A stretch of DNA of 64,000 nucleotides from Desulfosporosinus lacus DSM 15449 (GCF_900129935.1 NZ_FQXJ01000011.1:1-64000), one strand, 5' to 3'. Numbered from the stretch's first letter, positions 25,651-35,558 are shown. Notes: generated by a model from the letters alone, not told the origin. Numbers and translations are program-made.

Positions 25651-26328
25651 ATGGCTTTTGAATTTTTATTGGTTGAAGATGATCCAGAGATAAGAGAAAT
25701 CATTACAGACTATTTTATCGCGAAAAGCGAGGGGACTTTTAAGATAGATTCTGCCAAGTCAGGGAAGGAAGGTCAGCAAAAATGTCTTGAGAAGGACTAT
25801 GATTTAGTTCTGCTGGATGTCATGCTGCCGGAGGTCGATGGATTTACAATTTGCCGGGAGCTTAGAAAAAGGAGCAATGTGCCTATTGTTTTTATCACGG
25901 CAAGGCACCAGGAGCAGGATAGATTGCATGGGTATAATCTGGGGTGTGATGATTACATAGTTAAACCTTTTTCCCTCGCAGAGCTTTATGCCAAGGTTAC
26001 GGCTCTGATTAGACGGGCCAAAGGCACGGTGAGAAACGAAGTAATGAGAGCAGGGAGCATAGGTTTGAATCCATACCGTTATACGGTTATGGTCAATGAC
26101 ACAGAAGTAGCCCTTGCCCCCATGGAATTTGCCATTTTAAAAATACTCATAGAAAATCCCGGCCGGTTAGTGAGCCGGGAAAGCTTGCTCATCCGAATTT
26201 GGGGATATGATTTTGAAGGGAATGACAGAGTGGTGGACAATCATGTGAAAAAATTGCGGAAGGCCTTAGGGGATGCCTCGAAGCAAATTAAAACCGTGAT
26301 CAAGAGAGGGTACAAATTGGAGGGGTAG
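25651..26328 (+). CDS. OmpR-family response regulator
   Basis: A 225-residue two-domain regulator. The receiver has an acidic pocket Asp10-Asp11, phosphoacceptor Asp56 (VLLDVMLPEVDG) and the switch Lys in YIVKPFSLAE; the C-terminal winged helix ends with VVDNHVKKLRKALGD and IKRGYKLEG. It lies 3 bp ahead of its histidine kinase, with which it forms a two-component system. Target genes are not obvious locally. Confidence 0.95.
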   Translation: MAFEFLLVEDDPEIREIITDYFIAKSEGTFKIDSAKSGKEGQQKCLEKDYDLVLLDVMLPEVDGFTICRELRKRSNVPIVFITARHQEQDRLHGYNLGCDDYIVKPFSLAELYAKVTALIRRAKGTVRNEVMRAGSIGLNPYRYTVMVNDTEVALAPMEFAILKILIENPGRLVSRESLLIRIWGYDFEGNDRVVDNHVKKLRKALGDASKQIKTVIKRGYKLEG

Positions 26329-26331
26329 AAA

Positions 26332-28023
26332 TTGAAAAGGAACAAAATAAAGCAGACAATCTATATCCGTATCTTTGGTGCCTTATTTGCCACCTACCTG
26401 GTGCTTATGACAGGCTTTAGCCTATTCCTGATAGCTCAGGAAAAGAAGGAGGGGAGCTGGGAACTTCGCACTTTAGCCTTACAGGTCAATAATACCATCA
26501 GCGGTATCCTCCAGGATAATCTTGACAGCAACAATCAGCTTGCGGACATTGCCAAGCTTAAAAAGCAATTAGTCGGAAAGTCGTTCTTCACCTATTTAGG
26601 GACGGAAGTCGCCATATTCTCAGGGGATTACAACCTGATTTTTAATACCAATGACAACTGGTTATGCAGCTATACGGAGTATAGTGAAGGAAGTAAAAAT
26701 TATACAGGCTATGGATATCTAAACCCTAAGGATTGGTTTAAGGAAAAAGAAATAACCGAGCTGGAAAATTACTTAAATGCCAATCCCAAGGCAGAAAAGG
26801 CCGGTGATCTTTCCGGGTATTCCCTTCATTTGGAGGGGTTCTGGGTGGATAATGAAATGATTATTCCTGATAAAATAAGTGTTGTGTCCATGTATGCAGA
26901 TACCTTTGATGAAGAAGGAAGTGTAAGGGGAAGTAGTGGAACCCATTTAAATGACATTGTCTATACGGCAGGTTATGAAAATACCAAAAACTTGCCCTAT
27001 TTTGAACATGGTCACATCCAGCCGGTTAATTACGGTTTTCGGGATAAGGAGAAAGTAATCAAGCTGCGTAATCTGGTGTCGGATCAAGAAAAGTTAAAGG
27101 AGGCTGTTAAACAGCCGGGGAATGTTTTATGTGAAAGGGTTAATTGGCTGACCTATCGCTATTACTTGCCCCAGCCTTATCAGAATACTGTAAAAGTAAC
27201 CGATGACCAGAACAATTACAGTGAATTCTGGACGGTTTTTGCCCGTGAGGTCAATATATGGGATAAATGTGCCGGTACTTTGATTTTCGTATGGGTCAGC
27301 TGCTGGATAACCTTCGTTATGGCAGGACTTATACTTGCAGCCCAGACTTATAAAACCTACCAAAAGAGGGAAGAGCTTGAAAGATTTCGCAAGGAAACAA
27401 CCAATGCTTTAGCCCATGATTTGAAAACACCTTTAAGCATTATTTCCGGGTATGCCCAGAATCTTATGGAAAATGTCCAGACAGAGAAAAGGGAGCACTA
27501 TGCGGCTGGTATCCAGACTAATGTAAACCGGATGGATAAGATAATCCGGGAAATGCTGGAGTTATCAAGATTAGAATGTGATGTATGGCCAATAAAATTT
27601 GAGGAGGTATCTCTTGGTGAAGTGTGTGCTGAAATAATTGAGCGTTACAAGCAAGTAAGTGCAGAAAAATCCATCCTGCCCCATCTGGAAGGTGATGCAG
27701 TGATCAAAGCTGATCATTCTTTAATGGCCAGAGTGATTGACAATTTTTTTGTCAATGCCCTTGACAGTACACCTGATGGTGGAACTATTCGGATAAGCAT
27801 AGCTGACAATAGATTTGAATTTTATAATAGCGGCAGCTATATTCCCGAAGAAAAGCTGAGGGAAATATGGCTGCCCTATCGAAAAGCGGATGCATCACGC
27901 GGCAATACAAAGGGTACAGGTCTTGGTTTAGCTATTTCCCGTACAATTCTGGAACTATATCACTTTTCCTATGGGGCTCAAAATAGTGATCAGGGGGTAA
28001 TATTTTGGTTCGAATTTGTTTGA
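26332..28023 (+). CDS. Membrane sensor histidine kinase
   Basis: A 563-residue kinase with two membrane helices (about 11-33 and 318-342) enclosing a large extracytoplasmic sensor of about 280 residues. Cytoplasmic motifs are the H-box ALAHDLKTPLSIISGYAQNL, N-box DNFFVNALDST and G-box GTGLGLAIS. A conventional HAMP linker is not evident, as the H-box follows the second helix closely. The start is TTG at 26332 after GGAGGGG, inside the end of the regulator gene region. The sensor domain is not recognised, so the signal is unknown. Confidence 0.92.
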   Translation: MKRNKIKQTIYIRIFGALFATYLVLMTGFSLFLIAQEKKEGSWELRTLALQVNNTISGILQDNLDSNNQLADIAKLKKQLVGKSFFTYLGTEVAIFSGDYNLIFNTNDNWLCSYTEYSEGSKNYTGYGYLNPKDWFKEKEITELENYLNANPKAEKAGDLSGYSLHLEGFWVDNEMIIPDKISVVSMYADTFDEEGSVRGSSGTHLNDIVYTAGYENTKNLPYFEHGHIQPVNYGFRDKEKVIKLRNLVSDQEKLKEAVKQPGNVLCERVNWLTYRYYLPQPYQNTVKVTDDQNNYSEFWTVFAREVNIWDKCAGTLIFVWVSCWITFVMAGLILAAQTYKTYQKREELERFRKETTNALAHDLKTPLSIISGYAQNLMENVQTEKREHYAAGIQTNVNRMDKIIREMLELSRLECDVWPIKFEEVSLGEVCAEIIERYKQVSAEKSILPHLEGDAVIKADHSLMARVIDNFFVNALDSTPDGGTIRISIADNRFEFYNSGSYIPEEKLREIWLPYRKADASRGNTKGTGLGLAISRTILELYHFSYGAQNSDQGVIFWFEFV

Positions 28024-28195
28024 ATTATCAAAGCATCTGCTGGATAAAGGCAGGTGTTTTTTATAGTGTGCCCGGCATGGGCGCAGTCTAACGCTAGTCC
28101 CGAGTGAGGGTTGTAACGATTGATTTTAGCACACGTTCTAGCTGTTTATAAAATCAAAGGGCATGAATCTAAGTTAACAAAGGGTGAGATCTAAA

Positions 28196-28227
28196 GGGCT
28201 GCGTGAAACTAAGTTTCAACACAGCCC
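28196..28227 (-). terminator. Terminator of the DUF1659 gene
   Basis: GGGCTG/CAGCCC and TGAAAC/GTTTCA form a nested stem just past the minus-strand stop codon at 28254, with TTTAGA following on that strand. Confidence 0.5.
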
Positions 28228-28253
28228 CATCCTAGTGTGAGAGGGTATTATTC

Positions 28254-28481
28254 TTACGGTTCTTCCACTAGCTCCGTGCTATCACGCAATATCACGGCAG
28301 TGAGCGGCTTTTCCGAAAGGCTGAATAGGGCGGCAGCAACCTCGTGGAGGGATCCATGATCAGCATCGGGCCTCACGTAGTTTAAGCTCTTTTGCTTGAT
28401 TTGGGGCCCACCGGCAGGTGTCAACCCGTCTTCATATTTCAACACTAAGGTTGAAGTCAACGGCTTATCAATGATAGGCAT
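28254..28481 (-). CDS. DUF1659 family protein
   Basis: A 75-residue protein matching DUF1659, a small family widespread in Firmicutes. Visible are the paired strands LVLKYEDGLTPAGGPQIKQK, then SLNYVRPDADHGSLHEVAAA and LFSLSEKPLTAVILRDSTEL. The function is unknown; the genes often occur beside a DUF2922 gene, which is absent here. GGGAGGGAAAAGAG precedes ATG 28481. Confidence 0.85.
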   Translation of the reverse strand: MPIIDKPLTSTLVLKYEDGLTPAGGPQIKQKSLNYVRPDADHGSLHEVAAALFSLSEKPLTAVILRDSTELVEEP

Positions 28482-28689
28482 CTCTTTTCCCTCCCCCCTT
28501 TATCCAGAGGCCGATGGATTCGGCATGGTTGTATATAATATGGATATGCTTGTACTATGGTTACTGTAGGGAAGCATCTTGTCCAAACCGCATTCTTTTA
28601 TTGGCACTATAGACCTCACACTTGTCTGGGACTCGGCATATCCTATAGCGGTATCTGAAAAGACATTCCGTAAAAGGATGGCAGCCGGT

Positions 28690-29523
28690 ATGAGAATGGA
28701 AAATTCCAACAGGACCCTTGAGCAAATCGCGTCTGAGATTAACTTTATCAAGGAGGAAAGTGGCAAAATGCTGCTTAGCAACGCCGTTGAGATCGGAGGT
28801 TATCTGACGGAAGCCAAAGCGCTGGTACCCCATGGAGAGTGGCTCAAATGGCTGACTGAATCAGTGAGTTACTCCCGAAGCACAGCCAGCAGACTGATGA
28901 AAACCTTCCGGGAGTACGGACCTATACTCTCCTCCCCCGTCGGAGAAGAGAGGCCAAATGGTGCACCGGTGCACCATTTGAACTACACCCAAGGGCTCAT
29001 CCTTTTTGGAATTCCGGTAGAGGACCGGGATCAATTTATAGCGGATAATGATGTTGGGAACATGAGCAAGCGGGAGCTGCGGCAGACAATTAGTGGCCGG
29101 ACGCCTCAGGAAGAAGACCTTCAAGAACCGGAAAATCTGATGAAGCAAAAGCAAGGAAGTGCAGCGGAAGAGGCAGTGGAAAAAGAAAAGGTAATAGATA
29201 TACCTTTGGATAAACCTATGGAACTGATCCCGGTGGAACGAAAAATCAACAAGCCGAAAACTCTGCAAACTGCACTGCCAGCAGAGAATACTAATACCGA
29301 CAGCATGAAATACGACGCCCAATACGCCATGCACCGCGACAACATGCTCAGAGCCTACGGGGAGCTGCTGAAAACTCTTGTTGATTTAAACAGAGTAGAC
29401 CCGGTGAAGAAGGAAGTAAACAGGAAAGAGGCCTTAAAGATAGCGACTAACATGGTGGAGACGCTGAAAAAATATCCTCCTGGGATTAAGACAAATTTGA
29501 ATATTAAAAAGGATCGAGACTAG
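28690..29523 (+). CDS. DUF3102-domain protein
   Basis: The core (TLEQIASEINFIKEESGKML, AVEIGGYLTEAKALVPHGEW, YSRSTASRLMKTFREYG) is DUF3102, found in phage-derived and plasmid-like proteins, often with DNA-binding roles. A charged linker and a C-terminal helical segment rich in Lys and Glu follow. The long frame opens at 28579, but the first 37 residues look non-homologous and lack a ribosome site; AAAGGATGG before ATG 28690 is the better start. A perfect palindrome GGTGCACCGGTGCACC lies inside the gene near 28961. It is monocistronic, with a terminator directly behind. Confidence 0.75.
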   Translation: MRMENSNRTLEQIASEINFIKEESGKMLLSNAVEIGGYLTEAKALVPHGEWLKWLTESVSYSRSTASRLMKTFREYGPILSSPVGEERPNGAPVHHLNYTQGLILFGIPVEDRDQFIADNDVGNMSKRELRQTISGRTPQEEDLQEPENLMKQKQGSAAEEAVEKEKVIDIPLDKPMELIPVERKINKPKTLQTALPAENTNTDSMKYDAQYAMHRDNMLRAYGELLKTLVDLNRVDPVKKEVNRKEALKIATNMVETLKKYPPGIKTNLNIKKDRD

Positions 29524-29528
29524 CGCAC

Positions 29529-29556
29529 AAAAAGATGCCTGCAACGGCATCTTTTT
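29529..29556 (+). terminator. Rho-independent terminator
   Basis: AAAAAGATGCC (29529-29539) pairs perfectly with GGCATCTTTTT (29546-29556), immediately behind the DUF3102 gene. The A-run and T-run make it bidirectional, so it can also serve the MarR gene converging from the right. Confidence 0.85.
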
Positions 29557-29641
29557 GGTATCCTCAAGGCACGTAGAGACCGTGGTAAGTTTGAAAACAC
29601 CTACAGATTAAAAACCCAGTATTCATGCGAGTTGTATGGTT

Positions 29642-30094
29642 TTATGACAGTTGCTTCTCAACGTTTTCAAAAGCACGGGTCAGCAGAGATACAAACATTG
29701 CTTTTTCGGCATCTGACATACCTCTAGTTGCCAGTTCTTCAGATTTCGATAATGCTGTACTCTTCTCATTAATCAATTGTTTGGCTTTGGCTGTTACATC
29801 AATACTGAGGTTACGTCCGTCGGCCGGGTTATTATTGCGCGTTATAAATCCAGCTTTCTCCAGACCGTTCAATAAGTTTGTCACAGAGGGACCACTTAGA
29901 GCCATAGTTTTCTCAAGAAATTTTCGGTTTATTTCAATGTTTTTCTCGATTGATTGATTAATATGCCAAAGAAGAATCGCTTGCGAAGTATTCAAGCCAT
30001 AATCTATTAGAAGTTGGTCAGTTACTTCCCGAAGCTTTTGCGCTATAAGCTTAATATATAGGCTATAAGGATATTTGTCGAAAACACTTTGCAT
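29642..30094 (-). CDS. MarR-family transcriptional regulator
   Basis: A 150-residue winged-helix regulator. The recognition region is EKTMALSGPSVTNLLNGLEK, and the wing ITRNNNPADGRNLSIDVTAK has the conserved D-x-R (ADGR). It is convergent with the DUF3102 gene and divergent from the tetR-RND cluster, whose efflux operon it could also affect. No ligand can be inferred. The start codon at 30094 lacks a strong ribosome site, so the N-terminus is uncertain by a few residues. Confidence 0.88.
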   Translation of the reverse strand: MQSVFDKYPYSLYIKLIAQKLREVTDQLLIDYGLNTSQAILLWHINQSIEKNIEINRKFLEKTMALSGPSVTNLLNGLEKAGFITRNNNPADGRNLSIDVTAKAKQLINEKSTALSKSEELATRGMSDAEKAMFVSLLTRAFENVEKQLS

Positions 30095-30251
30095 AGTGGA
30101 ACGGAGGTCGCAGGGACGGGGTTACAGACAACACAGGTTTCAAGGAATTAGCGGACAATGCGCTGTATACATGCGGCGGAGGGGCTAAGTAAGATAGAAT
30201 AGCAGATAATAGAATTGACGTGACACCTATTTTAATGTTAACATAAATACA

Positions 30252-30266
30252 TACCAAATGGTCGGT
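30252..30266 (+). promoter_or_regulatory. Half-conserved TetR operator ahead of tetR
   Basis: TACCAAATGGTCGGT shares the TACC...GGTCGGT pattern of the perfect operator at 30906 and lies about 20 bp before the tetR start, where autorepression would act. Confidence 0.45.
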
Positions 30267-30285
30267 TTGAAAAGGGAGATAAGTC

Positions 30286-30888
30286 ATGAATGAAACAAGA
30301 GAACATATTTTGAAAGTTGCATTTAATCTTTTTTTACTCAAGAGCTATAAGGAAGTAACCATGGCTGAGCTAGTAGAAAAAACAGGAATGTCAAAAGGCG
30401 CTTTTTATCATTATTTTAAAAGCAAAGAGCAGTTATTTCTGGAAGCACTTAAACACTGTATGTCTTCCATAACACCTGATTTTAGTATATTCGACAAGAA
30501 TTCTCTATATGAGTTTTATCACCAGTATGCAGTTTATCAAAATAGAATACTCAATTCGCTTCAATTATATGGAGATGATCTGGACCGTGGTTTAACTGTG
30601 AACTATTACTCACTTGTTTTTGATGCTTTGAAGGTTTTTCCAAGCCTCCGGGAAAAATTGCTTGAACACGAACAAAATGAACTGAAAGCATGGAAAGGGG
30701 TTATCTCTACAGCTAGAAAAAACGGAGAGATCAGGTCATTCATGAACGATGAACAAATTGCTAAGGTATTTATATATACAAATGATGGAATTGCAATCCG
30801 TATTAGTTTAATGAAAGACTGCAGTGAGGATGCCAGTGATACCTTGTTAGAGTTATGGGATAGTTTTTATATGGAACTAAAAGGGTAA
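30286..30888 (+). CDS. TetR/AcrR-family repressor of the RND operon
   Basis: A 200-residue repressor with the N-terminal TetR helix-turn-helix (MAELVEKTGMSKGAFYHYF, about 25-43) and a ligand-binding C-terminal domain. GGGAGATAAGTC precedes ATG 30286. A perfect 18-bp palindrome right after the gene and a weaker copy before it suggest that it controls both itself and the efflux genes at 31180-35532, as AcrR-type regulators commonly do. Confidence 0.9.
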   Translation: MNETREHILKVAFNLFLLKSYKEVTMAELVEKTGMSKGAFYHYFKSKEQLFLEALKHCMSSITPDFSIFDKNSLYEFYHQYAVYQNRILNSLQLYGDDLDRGLTVNYYSLVFDALKVFPSLREKLLEHEQNELKAWKGVISTARKNGEIRSFMNDEQIAKVFIYTNDGIAIRISLMKDCSEDASDTLLELWDSFYMELKG

Positions 30889-30905
30889 ATTTTTTTCTAT
30901 CATAC

Positions 30906-30923
30906 ATACCGACCGGTCGGTAT
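30906..30923. promoter_or_regulatory. TetR-type operator
   Basis: ATACCGACCGGTCGGTAT is a perfect 18-bp palindrome, a typical TetR/AcrR operator, between tetR and the efflux genes. Confidence 0.8.
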
Positions 30924-30977
30924 ATACTTTGAATTTATTTAACTTATTATACAAATGTGAATAAGGGGGTATGTAAT

Positions 30978-31022
30978 ATGAAGAATCATGTATCGTGGAT
31001 GATATGGGCATTTTTAGAATAG
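30978..31022 (+). CDS. Possible 14-residue leader peptide
   Basis: AAGGGGG followed by ATG at 30978 opens a 14-codon frame (MKNHVSWMIWAFLE). It lies between the operator and the efflux genes in a 250-bp leader containing an AAGGAC/GTCCTT stem. It could be a leader peptide or the stub of a lost gene. Confidence 0.25.
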   Translation: MKNHVSWMIWAFLE

Positions 31023-31179
31023 GTAAGCTACTGCGACTCCGATAGGACATTTTTAAAGGACTGCAGACGCACTTATGGTAATGTGGGTGAACGAACCGTC
31101 CTTGGAGGATGTTCGCTCTCAGATAAAAATAGGTGACCTATTAAAGAAGTACAAATGAAGTATATGAGGGGGATTAATC

Positions 31180-32436
31180 GTGTTAGAAAAAATCGGTTTA
31201 GCTATCAGGGGCTTTAAAATTACGAAGAAGAAAGTTCTGACGATTGTTATCGTATTTGTTTTGGCTGGTACAGGAGTTAGAAGCTTCAGGGGAAAGCCGG
31301 AAAATACCATTGCCGAAACTGCTCCAAATATAGTTTGTGTCAAAGCCACTGTGGCCGAGAATGTTATTGAGCAAGCAATCATTTCGTATAAGGCATCATT
31401 AGAAGCCTCTGAAGAGGGTATTGTAAGTGGCAAGGTCAGTGGTAAGGTAGTTCAAGTGCTGTTTGAAAATGGTCAATATGTAACCCAAGGAGACCCGCTA
31501 ATCAAATTGGATGATCAGGAAATCAGAAACAACATAGCTTCTTCTCAAGCTCAGCTGAAAGCTTCAGAGAGTCAGGTTAAATCTGCTGAAAGTCAATTGG
31601 TAGCGTCTCAAACGGGTTTGCAGAAAGTGCAGATGAATGTGGATAACGCTGTGCGTACCTACGCTAGAATGAAGGCGCTTTTTGATGGGGGAGCGATTTC
31701 CAAGGTTGAGCTAGAAAACTCAGAGACAGCACTAACTAATGCAAAAAGTGATCTAGAATCTGCAGAAGCCAATATTGAGTTGTCAAGATCTAATATCGAA
31801 ACCTCAAAAGCTAATCTTGCTACAGCACAGGTTGATTTGAAAATCCTTACCGATTCACTGGAAGACACGAAAATCACTGCGCCTATTACCGGCATTATGG
31901 ATGAGAAGAGTGTGGATTTGGGGCAATATGCGAACATGGGAGTTGTCCTAGTAAAAGTTAAAGCTATATCCCCAATCTATGCTGTGATAGAAGTAGACCA
32001 AAACGATATAAGCTCTTTGCAAGTAGGACAGAGTGCCAAAGTAACCGTTGGCAGTAACGTCGTTAAAGACTATGACGGAATAATTAAAAGTATTGAAGCC
32101 TCTGCAGATGCTGCTTCAAGAGTTTTTAAATGCAAAGTTGAGGTGGCTAATCCTGATCAAGCACTGAAACCGGGTATTTATGCCAAGGTGGATATTGTAA
32201 GTGATCAGACCTCAGAAGTGATTGCAGTGACAACGGATGCTTTGAGTGGAAATCCAGGAAATTATACAGTGTTTGTGATTGATCAAGGGGTGGCCCGTAA
32301 ACGTATTGTCAGTATCGGGAAAATTTCCAAAGGCTTAGTGGAGATTAAAGACGGCGTAAAAAATGGGGACAGTGTCATTATTACCAATGTGAATACACTG
32401 CAGGATGGCGATGCGGTTTCAGTTGTAAAGGAATAG
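31180..32436 (+). CDS. RND efflux periplasmic-adaptor-type (membrane fusion) protein
   Basis: A 418-residue HlyD/AcrA-family adaptor. An N-terminal membrane anchor (about 18-36) is followed by a split lipoyl domain (GKVSGKVVQVLFENGQYVTQ and ITAPITGIMDEKSVDLGQYA) around a long coiled-coil hairpin (about 115-225) of Ala-, Ser- and Glu-rich heptads, then the beta-barrel and membrane-proximal domains. The start is GTG at 31180 behind GAGGGGG. It lies 12 bp ahead of the RND pump gene. No TolC-like outer-membrane factor gene is nearby, as expected in a monoderm. Confidence 0.93.
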   Translation: MLEKIGLAIRGFKITKKKVLTIVIVFVLAGTGVRSFRGKPENTIAETAPNIVCVKATVAENVIEQAIISYKASLEASEEGIVSGKVSGKVVQVLFENGQYVTQGDPLIKLDDQEIRNNIASSQAQLKASESQVKSAESQLVASQTGLQKVQMNVDNAVRTYARMKALFDGGAISKVELENSETALTNAKSDLESAEANIELSRSNIETSKANLATAQVDLKILTDSLEDTKITAPITGIMDEKSVDLGQYANMGVVLVKVKAISPIYAVIEVDQNDISSLQVGQSAKVTVGSNVVKDYDGIIKSIEASADAASRVFKCKVEVANPDQALKPGIYAKVDIVSDQTSEVIAVTTDALSGNPGNYTVFVIDQGVARKRIVSIGKISKGLVEIKDGVKNGDSVIITNVNTLQDGDAVSVVKE

Positions 32437-32448
32437 GAGGACTAGATT

Positions 32449-35400
32449 ATGTTTTTAACAGATATCAGCCTGAAACGGCCTGTATTTGCCACTGTAATAG
32501 TTATCGCTTTGCTTGCCCTAGGTGCTTTAAGTTACATAGGTCTACCCATCAACGAAAATCCTGAGGTCGATGTTCCTATGATAACCGTTACCATTTCCCT
32601 GCCTGGAACTGCAGCAGAACAGCTGGAAACAAAAGTGACAAAAAAAGTTGAGGAAGCTGTCGGACAAATTTCAGGAGTGAAACACATTTCCTCCACTATT
32701 ACGGAATCCTTCTCCCAGACAATGATTCAGTTTAGTTCTGGAACGCAAGTCAATGTGGCTGCTCAAGAAATTAAAGATAAAATAAGCAGTATACGGGGTA
32801 CTTTACCACAGGACATTAATGAACCCATTGTTCAAAAATTTGACTTAGCTGCCGTACCCATTATATCTTTCGTGGTCACTAGCCCTCTTTCCAACAAGGA
32901 CTTATCTCAAGTGGTCGAAGATGAGATCACTAAAAAACTAAATACGGTGAAAGGTGTTGGATCGGTTACCACCTATGGTGCGCAAGTCAGGGAGATACAT
33001 ATCAAACTCGATAAAGAAAAAATGGCGGCTCTGAATGTGACAACTGCGGAAATCACCCAGAGCCTGGAAAGTGACAACATAGATAGATCCAGTGGAAAAG
33101 TTTCCAACGGTGATAAAGAAGTTTCCCTCAGAACGAATGGTACGGTCAAAGAAGTTAATGATTTCTTGAATATTTTAGTCGCCAATCGTAACGGTACTGA
33201 ACTTAGAATCAAAGATATTGCCCAAGTGGAAGATACTATTAAGGATCGGGACAGTTTATCCTATTATAAAGGTGAGGAATCGATTGGGATTGATATTGTC
33301 AAACAATCCGGAGAAAACACCACCCAAGTCGTGGATGATCTTAAAGTGAAGCTTGCAGAGATTCAAGCGTCACTGTCTAAAGATGTAAAAATAGATATTG
33401 TCGATGACAATTCGCTGGTCATACGAGCGTCCGTGAGTGAAGTTCAGAAAACCTTGCTGGAAGGTTGTATTCTGGCGGTTCTCGTGGTTTTCGTCTTCCT
33501 GCGGAATGGGGCAAGCACGGCTATCAGTGCAATTTCACTGCCCACCTCGATTATCACTACCTTTGCCGCTATGAAACTGATGAACTTTTCGCTCAACAGC
33601 GTGTCATTAATGGGCCTTTCCTTAGCGGTTGGATTGCTCATTGATGATGCAATTGTTGTCGTTGAGAACATTGTACGTCACATAAATATGGGGAAATCTC
33701 CAATGCAAGCAGCGAAAGACGGTGCGAGCGAAATTGGACTGGCGGTGACGGCTACAACCTTTACCATAGTTGCTGTCTTTCTCCCCATTACCATGGTTGA
33801 GGGATCGATCGGGGCCTATTTCGCGGAATTTGGTCTAACGGTTGCTTTCAGCGTCTTGATTTCGTTATTTGTATCCTTTACCTTAGTGCCGTTGATGGCG
33901 TCTAAATATATAAAGAGTGAAAATGATAATAAAGATAAAAAACACGGTCCCCTGGGTAAATTTTTAATATGGTTCAATCACTTGTTTGTTAAACTTGCCA
34001 GAGTCTATACAAGACTTCTCGGTGTAGCACTGAAGCATAGGATTAAAACCATAGCTATGGCAACTGCAATGTTCTTCGGCAGTTTGCTCCTTCTTAACGT
34101 CATTAATCCTAGTTTTCTAGAATCCTCAGACAACGGAAAGATCACAATCGTAGCGGCAACAGATGGAGGGACAACCCTGACGAGGGCTGCAGAAACAACT
34201 AAAAAAATGGAAAGTATTCTTAATAAGTATCCTGGAGTAGTGCGCCTGTACTCGACGGTTACACCCAGCAACATCAACATTAGCGTACAGCTTATAGATA
34301 AGAATGCCAGAAAAGAGACCTTAAGTGAAACTGCCAATAAAATGCGGGAGAGTTTAAAGCAGATTCCGGGGATTACCCTTTCTATGACGACTGGTTCAAC
34401 TCTGGGAGGAGTAGCGAAGGACGCTGAGTACCATTTTACCGGCGATGACTTTGAGACACTTTTAAACTACTCGCAACAAGCGGAGAGCGCCATAAAGAGA
34501 ATTCCTGGGGCAGTTGATGTAAGCATGAGCTATAAGAGTGGCAAAGCAGAAGCAACCCTTGAAGTGGATCGTGATCGGGCGGCTGATCTCGGTGTGAGTC
34601 CACTGGTCGTAGCCAATACGTTGGGAACCCTCTTTAATGGTTCTCTTGTAACCCAGTATGAAACAGAAAAAGATCGCTATGATGTTAAACTATTGCTCCA
34701 AGATGATCAAAGAAAGGACTTTGACAGCTTAAAAGGGATTTATGTGCCTGGTTCAAATAACAGTATGGTTCCTCTTGATCAGGTCACAAAGCAAGTTTTT
34801 GCCACGGGCTCTACGACCATCAATAGGTATGATAAGGCCAGAGAAATTCAAGTGACGGCCAATGTCTTTGGAGTTGCAACGGGTGACTTTAACACTCAAA
34901 TTAAAGCAGCGTTGGAAAATGAAACAAAAATGCCTACTGGAGTCAACCAAGTTAGCGGAGGAGATCAGGAAGTGATAGAGGAAACTATCCCTGGCTTAAT
35001 GAAAGCACTATTTTTAGGAATTCTGTTCATATACTTGATCCTTGCCGCCCTGTTTGAAAGTTTTATTGATCCCTTTGCGATTGTCTTCGCTTTGCCCTTC
35101 GGTATTATTGGAGCCCTGTTAGCCCTGTTTCTTACCGGCAGCAGTTTAAGCATGATGACATTTATTGGCATTATCATGTTGATGGGACTGGTCACTAAAA
35201 ATGCGATTTTGCTAGTTGACTATGCTAAGCAAAAGCTGGGCGAGGGAGAAGAACTAAGCGCCGCGTTACTTCTGGCGGCTTCTACACGACTGAGGCCTAT
35301 CATTATGACGACTTTAGCGATGATCTTCGGTATGCTTCCTACAGCACTCTCTACAGGATTAGGATCTGAAGGACGCTCACCCATGGCTTATGCCATTATT

Positions 35401-35532
35401 GGTGGGTTAATTACATCAACTTTTTTAACACTCATAGTTGTACCTGTAATTTATACTCTGTTAGACGATGCCAAAGGATTGTTTCACAGGAAACCGTTTG
35501 CGGGTGTAGGGCGGAAAGCGTTTAAGGGCTAA
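32449..35532 (+). CDS. RND-family multidrug efflux pump (AcrB/SwrC-like)
   Basis: A 1027-residue resistance-nodulation-division transporter of normal length with twelve membrane helices and two large extracytoplasmic loops. The proton-relay aspartates are present in helix 4 (GLLIDDAIVVVENI) and the relay lysine in helix 10 (GLVTKNAILLVDYA). It resembles the hydrophobe/amphiphile exporters that Firmicutes carry (SwrC/YerP type) and should use the proton gradient to expel lipophilic compounds with the adaptor upstream. Expression is probably released when the TetR protein binds its ligand. Confidence 0.95.
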   Translation: MFLTDISLKRPVFATVIVIALLALGALSYIGLPINENPEVDVPMITVTISLPGTAAEQLETKVTKKVEEAVGQISGVKHISSTITESFSQTMIQFSSGTQVNVAAQEIKDKISSIRGTLPQDINEPIVQKFDLAAVPIISFVVTSPLSNKDLSQVVEDEITKKLNTVKGVGSVTTYGAQVREIHIKLDKEKMAALNVTTAEITQSLESDNIDRSSGKVSNGDKEVSLRTNGTVKEVNDFLNILVANRNGTELRIKDIAQVEDTIKDRDSLSYYKGEESIGIDIVKQSGENTTQVVDDLKVKLAEIQASLSKDVKIDIVDDNSLVIRASVSEVQKTLLEGCILAVLVVFVFLRNGASTAISAISLPTSIITTFAAMKLMNFSLNSVSLMGLSLAVGLLIDDAIVVVENIVRHINMGKSPMQAAKDGASEIGLAVTATTFTIVAVFLPITMVEGSIGAYFAEFGLTVAFSVLISLFVSFTLVPLMASKYIKSENDNKDKKHGPLGKFLIWFNHLFVKLARVYTRLLGVALKHRIKTIAMATAMFFGSLLLLNVINPSFLESSDNGKITIVAATDGGTTLTRAAETTKKMESILNKYPGVVRLYSTVTPSNINISVQLIDKNARKETLSETANKMRESLKQIPGITLSMTTGSTLGGVAKDAEYHFTGDDFETLLNYSQQAESAIKRIPGAVDVSMSYKSGKAEATLEVDRDRAADLGVSPLVVANTLGTLFNGSLVTQYETEKDRYDVKLLLQDDQRKDFDSLKGIYVPGSNNSMVPLDQVTKQVFATGSTTINRYDKAREIQVTANVFGVATGDFNTQIKAALENETKMPTGVNQVSGGDQEVIEETIPGLMKALFLGILFIYLILAALFESFIDPFAIVFALPFGIIGALLALFLTGSSLSMMTFIGIIMLMGLVTKNAILLVDYAKQKLGEGEELSAALLLAASTRLRPIIMTTLAMIFGMLPTALSTGLGSEGRSPMAYAIIGGLITSTFLTLIVVPVIYTLLDDAKGLFHRKPFAGVGRKAFKG

Positions 35533-35558
35533 TAAAGGGTTTCCACTACGGTTGCCCC

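Noticed and set aside
29625-29957. 110-codon forward frame
   Set aside because: Antisense shadow of the MarR gene; its composition mirrors the opposite strand.
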